This document shows positions 42,345-50,020 of a stretch of DNA of 55,148 nt, piece after piece. A model generated the notes under the pieces. It did no database searches. It was not told the DNA's origin and saw only the letters and a program-made list of their open reading frames with translations. Each line of letters starts with the position of its first letter. Positions within the stretch are counted from its first letter, which is position 1. Made by a program: the position numbers and the translations under genes. Source of the DNA: an uncultured Clostridia bacterium (GTDB taxonomy: Bacteria > Bacillota > Clostridia > Christensenellales > Aristaeellaceae); NCBI GenBank assembly GCA_934647305.1, contig CAKUFI010000011.1, positions 1-55,148 of the forward strand. Direction: 5' to 3'.

Positions 42345-43064
42345 TTATTCCAGAATGTTCGAGGTGATCTGATCCACGCCCCAGTCGATCAGGTCGCGGG
42401 CGGCGTCGGGGTCGTCGACTGTCCAGCAGTTGATGACGATGCCGGCGGCCTTGAGCTCGCGGACGCGCTCGGGCGTGAGCGCCTTGTAGTGGATGTCCAG
42501 GTCGAGGTGATACTTCTTCAGGGTCTCGATCAGGTCGTCCGTGTATTTCGAGGTCAGGAACTGAGCGCTCTGCTCGGGCAGTATGGCGCGCAGGTCGATC
42601 AGGTTCTCCAGCGAGAAGGAAATAATGATCATGTGGGGCAGGTATTCCTCTTCCTCGAGCAGGCTCACGATGCGCCAGATGTCCTTCGCGTCGAACCGGT
42701 TCTTCAGCTCCAGCACGCCCACCTTGCCGTACTTCTTGCAAATGCGCACGTATTCGCGCAGCGTGGGGATGCGCAGGTCGGCGCGGCCCTTTTCGCCGTC
42801 GGTGTCGCACAGGCGCAGCGCGCGCAGGGTCTCGAAGGTGGTCTTTTCCACGTCCAGGCTGTCGATCGCCACGCGGGCGGTGTTATCGTCGTGAATCACC
42901 ACGAACTGGCCGTCCAGCGTGCGGTGTACGTCGGTCTCGATGCCGAAATAGCTGCGGTTGCCTGCCGCCACGAACGCCGACGCGGTGTTTTCCTTTTCCA
43001 GGCCGCTCACGCCGCGGTGCGCGACCATCTTTACGCCCCTGGAGTCAATATGAATCGTGTCCAT
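42345..43064 (-). CDS. Glycerophosphodiester phosphodiesterase
   Basis: A 239-residue cytosolic GDPD-family TIM barrel that hydrolyses glycerophosphodiesters to glycerol-3-phosphate and an alcohol. It has the catalytic opening VAHRGVSGLEKENTASAF (HRG and ENT), FGIETDVHRTLDGQFVVIHDD (ExD ... HDD) and later LELKN. The C-terminal INCWTVDDPDAARDLIDWGVD is also typical. ATG 43064 follows GGGAGGGAC; the longer frame to 43187 runs through the promoter. Confidence 0.92.
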   Translation of the reverse strand: MDTIHIDSRGVKMVAHRGVSGLEKENTASAFVAAGNRSYFGIETDVHRTLDGQFVVIHDDNTARVAIDSLDVEKTTFETLRALRLCDTDGEKGRADLRIPTLREYVRICKKYGKVGVLELKNRFDAKDIWRIVSLLEEEEYLPHMIIISFSLENLIDLRAILPEQSAQFLTSKYTDDLIETLKKYHLDLDIHYKALTPERVRELKAAGIVINCWTVDDPDAARDLIDWGVDQITSNILE

Positions 43065-43100
43065 TGTCTGTCCCTCCCGAAAAGCTGATTTTGCGCCTGT

Positions 43101-43129
43101 ATTATAGCACAGGCCGGGATGAAAAGCAA
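43101..43129 (-). promoter_or_regulatory. Promoter for the glycerophosphodiesterase
   Basis: On the minus strand TTGCTT (43124-43129), 17-base spacer, TATAAT (43101-43106), 37 bases before the start. Confidence 0.7.
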
Positions 43130-43148
43130 CCGCGCCGGAACGCTCCGG

Positions 43149-43177
43149 TTGACGGCAGCGCGCAGATGGACTATAAT
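43149..43177 (+). promoter_or_regulatory. Promoter for the GNAT gene
   Basis: TTGACG (43149-43154), 17-base spacer, TATAAT (43172-43177). It diverges from the phosphodiesterase promoter only 20 bases away. Confidence 0.75.
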
Positions 43178-43210
43178 GAGTGGGCAAAATTGCAATACCT
43201 GGAGGAAAGC

Positions 43211-43687
43211 ATGCTGACGTATCATCGGACGACGGAGGAGGAAAAGTACGCCATTACCGAATGGCATTACGAGGGGGAATACGCCCTGTACGACAATCCT
43301 CCTTATGAGGAACAAAAGAAGCGGGGCGCAGGCTTTGCAAACCCTCGAAACAACTTCTATTCGTTTTATGACGGCGCGGCGCTCGTCGGGTTTATCAATC
43401 TGTACGAGAAGGAGCGCGAGGTGTTCTTCGGAATCGGCGTGAATCCGGCCTGCTGCGGACGGGGCTACGGCCAACAGATGACCCGGACGGCGTGCGAAAT
43501 CTCACAGAGCCTTTTTCCGGGCAAACCGCTGTATCTCGAGGTCAGAACCTGGAACGCCCGGGCGGTCAGGTGCTACGAAAGGGCCGGGTTCCGCATCGAC
43601 GGCGCACCGATTCGCCAAACTACCTCCCTCGGCGAGGGCACGTTTTACCGCATGACCTGGACGGCTCCGGAGAGCAGAACAAAATAG
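43211..43687 (+). CDS. GNAT-family N-acetyltransferase
   Basis: A 158-residue acetyl-CoA-dependent acetyltransferase. The acetyl-CoA motif A is FGIGVNPACCGRGYGQQMTR, followed by LEVRTWNARAVRCYERAGF (motif B). The acceptor is unknown. ATG 43211 follows GGAGGAAAGC directly; the longer frame upstream crosses the promoter. A strong terminator follows, so it is monocistronic. Confidence 0.88.
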   Translation: MLTYHRTTEEEKYAITEWHYEGEYALYDNPPYEEQKKRGAGFANPRNNFYSFYDGAALVGFINLYEKEREVFFGIGVNPACCGRGYGQQMTRTACEISQSLFPGKPLYLEVRTWNARAVRCYERAGFRIDGAPIRQTTSLGEGTFYRMTWTAPESRTK

Positions 43688-43694
43688 CATATCG

Positions 43695-43746
43695 AAAAGG
43701 CAGCCTTTGGGCCGGGCGACGCTCGGTGAAGGGACTGCCTTTTTAT
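43695..43746 (+). terminator. Intrinsic terminator after the GNAT gene
   Basis: GGCAG and CCTT pair with AAGG and CTGCC over a GC-rich inner stem, followed by TTTTTATTT; an A run precedes it. Confidence 0.75.
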
Positions 43747-43810
43747 TTGGATCGGACGGGGAAAAGCGAGTCTGCCCGCGCTCCGGGCGCTTATCGGTTC
43801 AGGAGAGGCT

Positions 43811-44524
43811 TTATCCCTGCGCGTGCTTTTTGCGGTACTCGGAGGGAAGCATTTCGTAGGCCTCCTTGAAGGCGGCGGTGAAGCGGCTCTGGCTCTCGTA
43901 GCCGACGGCGCGGGCGATGGCCGACACGTCGTCCTGGGTGGTGACGAGCAGGGACGCGGCCTCCTCCATGCGGTGCTTTTTCATGTGCGCGGCGATTGAC
44001 TCGCCGTAGACCCGCTTGAAGACGCTCTTGAGGGTGGTGGCGTTCATCAGGAACCGGCGGGACAGCTCGTCGATCGTGATGCGCTCGGACAGGTGCTCGG
44101 CCAGGTAATGGTGCACGTTGCGGATGATTTCCTCCTGAGAGGCCTGGAAATCGACGCTCTTTTCGGGGCAGGAAATGGCCATGACCTGCTCGACGATGTC
44201 GTGCAGCAGGCGGCACAGCTGGGTGTCGGGCGCGCGGTAGTAGACCTCCTTGCCGTCGCGGCGGCTGACCAGCAGTCCGCTCTCGGTGAGCGAGCGCAGG
44301 TGGTGAAAGACCGCGGGACTGGACATCTCCAGCAGCGCGGCGATGTTGACCACGCATTCCTCCTGATGACTGAGCAGCCAGAAAATCCGGGCGCGGGTGG
44401 GGTCGCTGAGCTGCTTGAAGACCTCGGAAACGGCGGCAAAGTGCTCGACGTTGCCCAGCTCCCGGCGGATGTATTCCATGTGCGCGTGCGCGCCGTGATG
44501 ATGCGGCAGTTCGAATTCGGCCAT
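43811..44524 (-). CDS. ArsR-AraC fusion metal-responsive regulator
   Basis: A 237-residue transcription factor with two DNA-binding parts. Residues ~20-105 form an ArsR/SmtB winged helix (VFKQLSDPTRARIFWLLSH, EECVVNIAALLEMSSPAVFHHLRSL), and residues ~145-237 an AraC-type double HTH (ITIDELSRRF, VSAIARAVGYESQSRF). The N-terminal His-rich stretch (PHHHGAHAH) and the Cys in ECVVN are probable metal ligands. ATG 44524 follows AAGGTGGAAAA; ATG 44551 is an alternative. It is divergent from the HMA and P-type ATPase genes, which it probably represses or activates in response to Zn/Cd/Pb-type ions. The huge open frame upstream is a shadow of the ATPase gene. Confidence 0.88.
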   Translation of the reverse strand: MAEFELPHHHGAHAHMEYIRRELGNVEHFAAVSEVFKQLSDPTRARIFWLLSHQEECVVNIAALLEMSSPAVFHHLRSLTESGLLVSRRDGKEVYYRAPDTQLCRLLHDIVEQVMAISCPEKSVDFQASQEEIIRNVHHYLAEHLSERITIDELSRRFLMNATTLKSVFKRVYGESIAAHMKKHRMEEAASLLVTTQDDVSAIARAVGYESQSRFTAAFKEAYEMLPSEYRKKHAQG

Positions 44525-44588
44525 TGCGTTTTCCACCTTCTTTTTGGACATTCCGCTCGCCCGTTTGGACGGATGGGGCGCTCGCCTC

Positions 44589-44646
44589 TTGCTTTTTGAG
44601 TGTGATATGAGTATACTACAGGCATAGCGGTTAAACAAGCGTTTAA
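44589..44646. promoter_or_regulatory. Overlapping divergent promoters and operator of the metal module
   Basis: Plus strand: TTGCTT (44589-44594), 17-base spacer, TATACT (44612-44617). Minus strand: TTGTTT (44633-44638), 17-base spacer, TATACT (44610-44615). The palindrome AGTATACT serves as -10 for both directions. An inverted repeat TTAAAC-AAGC-GTTTAA (44631-44646) covers the minus -35 and the plus start region, as expected for an ArsR-type operator. Confidence 0.6.
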
Positions 44647-44701
44647 TTGTGAAATCGGGAGAAGCCTCCTGAGACGGACAGCACATTGAATGGAGGAATG
44701 A

Positions 44702-44923
44702 ATGATGAAAAAGACCTATGCGATCGAAGTGGACTGCGCGAACTGCGCCAACCTGATGGAGGAAGCCGCCCGCAAGACCAGCGGCGTCGCCAATGCGACC
44801 GTCAACTTCATGACCCAGAAGATGATCGTCGAGTTCGAGGACGGCCAGGACGCGAAGAGCGTGATGAAGAACGTGCTCAAGGCCTGCAAGAAGGTCGAGC
44901 CCGACTGCGAAATCGAGCTGTAA
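44702..44923 (+). CDS. Free-standing HMA metal-binding chaperone, CopZ-like
   Basis: A 73-residue ferredoxin-fold heavy-metal-associated domain with metal-binding motif DCANCA (CxxC at about residues 12-15). It should bind a soft metal ion and hand it to the downstream P-type ATPase, which lacks an N-terminal HMA domain. GGAGG lies 5 bases before ATG 44702 and 8 before the second Met at 44705; either may be used. The ATPase gene follows after 60 bases. Confidence 0.88.
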   Translation: MMKKTYAIEVDCANCANLMEEAARKTSGVANATVNFMTQKMIVEFEDGQDAKSVMKNVLKACKKVEPDCEIEL

Positions 44924-44983
44924 TCGCCGCGGCTGAGGAGACGCGCCGACACCTGAATGCCTGAAAAAGGAAGGAATGCAATC

Positions 44984-46858
<1,875 letters not shown>

Positions 46859-46868
46859 GCTGTTTTCA

Positions 46869-47165
46869 GGCCGGCCGGCAGGCAGTGTCTGCACCCGGTT
46901 GCTATCGCGGAACAACACACGACCTCGGGAGCCATAGATTGAAGCTCCCGGGGTCTTCGGTTTTTCGGGATTCTCCGGAAAACACTTGTCGGCGCTGCCG
47001 GCAGGCTGAGCCTGCACCCACTTGCTGCCGGTCGGCAGTGCCGACAGCCACCTGCTGCCGTCGGATAGCACACGAAACCAGCCGCCATAGATTGGAGCGG
47101 CTGGTTTCTTCGGTTTTCCGGAATTCTCCGAAAAACTCTTGTCGGCGTTGCCGACTCGGGCAGTG
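46869..47165 (+). repeat. Composite hairpin repeat cluster 4
   Basis: The first main stem (46921-46955) has a different sequence, GACCTCGGGAGC/GCTCCCGGGGTC, but the usual loop CATAGATTGAA. Its second stem is at 46960-46983 (loop ATTC). GCAGGCT-type and GTCGGCA-type palindromes with CACTTGCTGCCG linkers follow. The second main stem (47074-47108) is GAAACCAGCCGC/GCGGCTGGTTTC, loop CATAGATTGGA, with its second stem at 47113-47136. Confidence 0.9.
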
Positions 47166-47289
47166 CGAATATGCAGCGTGGCGCGGGGCGATTTTTGTAA
47201 ATCCCATTTCCCAGAGAAAAAAGTGTTTCCTTGCAGGGGCCGCGCCCGAAAATTCTTCGGTTTTTAGCGGAGACTGGTGAGGGGGCAGG

Positions 47290-47430
47290 AAGGCTGAAAA
47301 ACCTTTGGGTTTTCAAATTTCGCCTTTGGCAAAACTGCCGACGGCTCAAATCGAAGATTTGAGGCGCGGCACCTGGCGGGGGAGCGTGATTCCCCGTCCA
47401 CCAGCTTGTCAAAACTTTTTTGATAAGCTG
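47290..47430. other. Array of small hairpins in A/T-richer non-coding DNA
   Basis: Bases 47166-47480 hold no convincing gene. Perfect or near-perfect hairpins occur at 47298-47313 (AAAACC/GGTTTT), 47345-47363 (CTCAAATC/GATTTGAG), 47377-47394 (GGGGA/TCCCC) and 47402-47430 (CAGCTTGTCAAAA/TTTTGATAAGCTG, one G-U). It lies just downstream of the minus-strand amino-acid ATPase gene and may terminate it. It could also be a mobile or structured intergenic element. Confidence 0.5.
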
Positions 47431-47480
47431 ATTTCCCGACCGCCAAACGCGATTAGGAGATGCTTTTGTTTTTGGCTGTT

Positions 47481-48224
47481 TCACCCCGCCTGCACGAACC
47501 GGCGGGTGCGCGGATTTGCGGAATTGAAAACCTGACTGGGCGCGCCCTCCTCGACGATCACGCCGCCCTCCATAAACACGACGTGATCGGCCACATCGCG
47601 GGCGAAGCTCATCTCGTGGGTCACGACCACCATGGTCATCCTTTCGGCGGCCAGCTTGCGCATGACCGAGAGCACCTCCTGCGTCAGCTCGGGGTCGAGC
47701 GCGGAGGTCGGCTCATCGAAGCACATGATCTCCGGGTCGAGGCACAGGGCGCGCGCAATGGCAACCCGCTGCGCCTGGCCGCCGGAGAGCTGATAGGGAT
47801 ACTGATTGCCCCTGTCGCCCAGGCCCACCTTGTCCAGCAGCTCCTGCGCCTTCTCGACGGCCTCCTTTTTGGAGACGTGCTTGACCTTCATCGGCGCGAT
47901 AATCAGGTTGTCCATGACGCTCATGTGCGGGAAGAGGTTGAAGTTCTGGAACACCATGCCCATGCGCAGGGTAATGGCGCGCAGCTTATCGTCCGGCGCG
48001 TAGACCAGCCGGTCGTTTTCCATGCGGCAGATATAGTCGTCGTCCAGCCAGATTTCGCCCGAATCGATGCGCTCCAGCCGGTTCACGCAGCGCAGGAAGG
48101 TGGACTTGCCGCTGCCGGAAGGCCCGATCAGCGCCACCACCTGCCCCTTTTCCACGTCCAGCGAGATGCCGGAGAGTACCTGAAGATCACCAAAGCCCTT
48201 TCGGATATTGACTGCCCTGAGCAT
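47481..48224 (-). CDS. Polar amino-acid ABC transporter ATPase (GlnQ-like)
   Basis: A 247-residue ATPase with Walker A GPSGSGKST, signature LSGGQAQR, Walker B IMCFDEPTSALDPE and switch His in VTHEMSFARDVADHV, all typical of polar amino-acid importers. ATG 48224 follows GAGGTG at 8 bases; GTG 48239, overlapping the permease stop codon, is the alternative. It is the last gene of the operon binding protein - permease - ATPase. Confidence 0.93.
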   Translation of the reverse strand: MLRAVNIRKGFGDLQVLSGISLDVEKGQVVALIGPSGSGKSTFLRCVNRLERIDSGEIWLDDDYICRMENDRLVYAPDDKLRAITLRMGMVFQNFNLFPHMSVMDNLIIAPMKVKHVSKKEAVEKAQELLDKVGLGDRGNQYPYQLSGGQAQRVAIARALCLDPEIMCFDEPTSALDPELTQEVLSVMRKLAAERMTMVVVTHEMSFARDVADHVVFMEGGVIVEEGAPSQVFNSANPRTRRFVQAG

Positions 48225-48235
48225 GACGCGGCACC

Positions 48236-48904
48236 TCACTTATAGTAGTTCATTTTGCGCTCGACCCACTTGCACACCTGCTCGGCCACGCCGTTCAGGA
48301 TCAGGTAAATGATCATCGCGACGACGTACGGCTCGATCGAGCTGGTGCCCGAGACCTGCTTTTTGGCCACGTTCATCAGCTCGGACACGGCCACCGTGCT
48401 GGCCAGGGCGGTATCCTTGACCAGGGTGATGACCTCGTTGGTCACGGGCAGCAGCACGCGCTTGCATACCTGCGGCAGAATGATGTGGAAGAAGGTCTGC
48501 GTGCGGGTGAAGCCCAGCACCTGGCCGGCCTCGTACTGCCCCTGCGGAATGGACTGGATGCCGCCGCGGAAGATTTCGGCGAAATAGGCGGCGTAGTTGA
48601 CCGACATGGCAAGGATCACCGCGCTGAACCGGTCTACCTTGAAGGGCAGGATGTTGGGCAGCAGGAAGTAGATGAACATGATCTGCAGCATCAGGGGCGT
48701 GCCGCGCATGATATAGATGTACAGCGCGATCGGCCTGCGGATCACGGCGCGCTTGGACATGCGCCCCAGGGCCACCAGCATGCCCAGCGGCAGGGAGAAC
48801 ACCAGCGTCAGGATAAACAGGTTGCAGGTGGTTCCCACGCCCTCCAGCATCAGCCTGAGCAGGCGGAGCATATTCTCCGGGTTATTGAAAAACTTGATGG
48901 CCAT
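48236..48904 (-). CDS. Polar amino-acid ABC transporter permease
   Basis: A 222-residue His/Glu/Gln/Arg-type permease. It has the family motifs YIYIMRGTPLMLQIMF and FAEIFRGGIQSIPQGQYEAG (EAA loop), and TLVKDTALASTVAVSEL near the end. It forms the membrane channel as a homodimer. AGGAAGGAT precedes ATG 48904. Confidence 0.93.
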   Translation of the reverse strand: MAIKFFNNPENMLRLLRLMLEGVGTTCNLFILTLVFSLPLGMLVALGRMSKRAVIRRPIALYIYIMRGTPLMLQIMFIYFLLPNILPFKVDRFSAVILAMSVNYAAYFAEIFRGGIQSIPQGQYEAGQVLGFTRTQTFFHIILPQVCKRVLLPVTNEVITLVKDTALASTVAVSELMNVAKKQVSGTSSIEPYVVAMIIYLILNGVAEQVCKWVERKMNYYK

Positions 48905-48985
48905 GTTCCGTATCCTTCCTCACTCGCTGCGCACAGCGGAGCGGAGCAGCCTGACGCCGCCCCGCCCGCTCAGTTTCTCTGCGGT

Positions 48986-49798
48986 TTATTCGGCTTCCTT
49001 ACCCACCAGGGAGATGTCCGAGCCGAACCAGGTCTCGCTGATCTTGGCCAGCGTGCCGTCGGCCGCCATTTCGTTCAGGATTTCGTTCACCTTGTCGCGC
49101 AGGGCGAGGTCGTCCTTGCGGAAGCCGATCGCGTACAGGTCGTCCTCGAAGGTGTCGATGATCTTCAGGCTGTTGTCTTCCAGGTTCTTGATCTTCGCGT
49201 TGGCCACCACCAGGTCGATCATGATGCCGTCGATCTGGCCGTTCTTCATGTCCATGATCGCGGTCTCATAGTCCTGATAGTCCAGCACCTCGTCCAGGGA
49301 GGCATAGTAGTCGGCGTACTGCTCATAGGTCTCCAGCACTTCCTCGGCGAAGGAGCCGCTCTGAACGCCCATCTTCTTGCCGGCGAGGTCATCCTTGCTC
49401 TTCAGGCTGTCGTCGCACACCAGCAGCACGATCTGGTTGTTCATATAGGCCTCGCTCAGCGCCATGCTTTCCTGGCGCTCAGGGGTGATGGACATGCCGT
49501 TCCAGATGCAGTCAATGTTGCCGCTGGACAGCTCCAGCTCCTTGGCCGCCCACTCGATCGGCTGCACGACCAGCTCGACGCCCAGGCGGGCGCAGACTTC
49601 CTTGGCCAGGTCAATGTCGTAGCCCACGATTTCGCCGTCCATGTTGGTGTAGCCCATCGGCTCGAACGAGGCGTCCAGGCCCAGCACCAGCGTGCCCTTG
49701 TCCAGTATCGCCTGCAGGGAATTGTCGGTCGTCTCCGCGAAGGCGCAGGAGCACAGAATCATCATCGCAGCCAGGATCATCGCAAACAGCTTTTTCAT
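48986..49798 (-). CDS. Polar amino-acid ABC transporter substrate-binding protein
   Basis: A 270-residue family 3 binding protein. The signal peptide has a possible lipobox (LCSC at about residues 16-19), though an SPase I site after CAFA is also possible. VLGLDASFEPMGY near the start, YDIDLAKEVCARLG and the C-terminal LNEMAADGTLAKISETWFG are family motifs. Ligand specificity cannot be read. ATG 49798 follows GGAGGAAG. The promoter is at 49848-49876. Confidence 0.92.
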   Translation of the reverse strand: MKKLFAMILAAMMILCSCAFAETTDNSLQAILDKGTLVLGLDASFEPMGYTNMDGEIVGYDIDLAKEVCARLGVELVVQPIEWAAKELELSSGNIDCIWNGMSITPERQESMALSEAYMNNQIVLLVCDDSLKSKDDLAGKKMGVQSGSFAEEVLETYEQYADYYASLDEVLDYQDYETAIMDMKNGQIDGIMIDLVVANAKIKNLEDNSLKIIDTFEDDLYAIGFRKDDLALRDKVNEILNEMAADGTLAKISETWFGSDISLVGKEAE

Positions 49799-49847
49799 TT
49801 TCAACTTCCTCCGTTTTCTACGCGCTTTATTGTGCTAACGTGCTATA

Positions 49848-49876
49848 ATAATACCACGCTGCCCAGCCGCTGTCAA
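49848..49876 (-). promoter_or_regulatory. Promoter of the amino-acid importer operon
   Basis: On the minus strand TTGACA (49871-49876), 17-base spacer, TATTAT (49848-49853), 50 bases before the start. The direct repeat GTGCTAACGTGCTA lies just downstream of it. Confidence 0.75.
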
Positions 49877-49926
49877 CCCCTCCGTGTGTTAAGCTTCGCA
49901 GAAAATGCGCCGCGGGGCGGATCGTC

Positions 49927-49950
49927 GCAATTTCTCCACCCAGAAATTGC
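49927..49950. promoter_or_regulatory. Inverted repeat between two divergent promoters
   Basis: GCAATTTCT and AGAAATTGC are perfect 9-bp arms around CCACCC, 11 bases upstream of the glgP -35. It may be an operator; there is no T run for a terminator. Confidence 0.45.
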
Positions 49951-49960
49951 ACGCGGCTCC

Positions 49961-49990
49961 TTGATACGCCGTCTCTTAACATGCTATAAT
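49961..49990 (+). promoter_or_regulatory. Promoter of the glgP operon
   Basis: TTGATA (49961-49966), 18-base spacer, TATAAT (49985-49990), 31 bases before the ATG. Confidence 0.7.
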
Positions 49991-50020
49991 GAGGACGTAT
50001 ATCAAATAGGAGGCTGGAAA

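Noticed and set aside
46859..47484. Protein-coding genes between the P-type ATPase and the amino-acid ATPase
   Set aside because: The open frames run through repeat cluster 4 and the hairpin chain, with no ribosome sites and translations consisting of repeat sequence.
48485..50020. Long N-terminal extension of glycogen phosphorylase
   Set aside because: It crosses the promoter and the antisense of the amino-acid transporter genes; the family start with a good ribosome site is at 50021.
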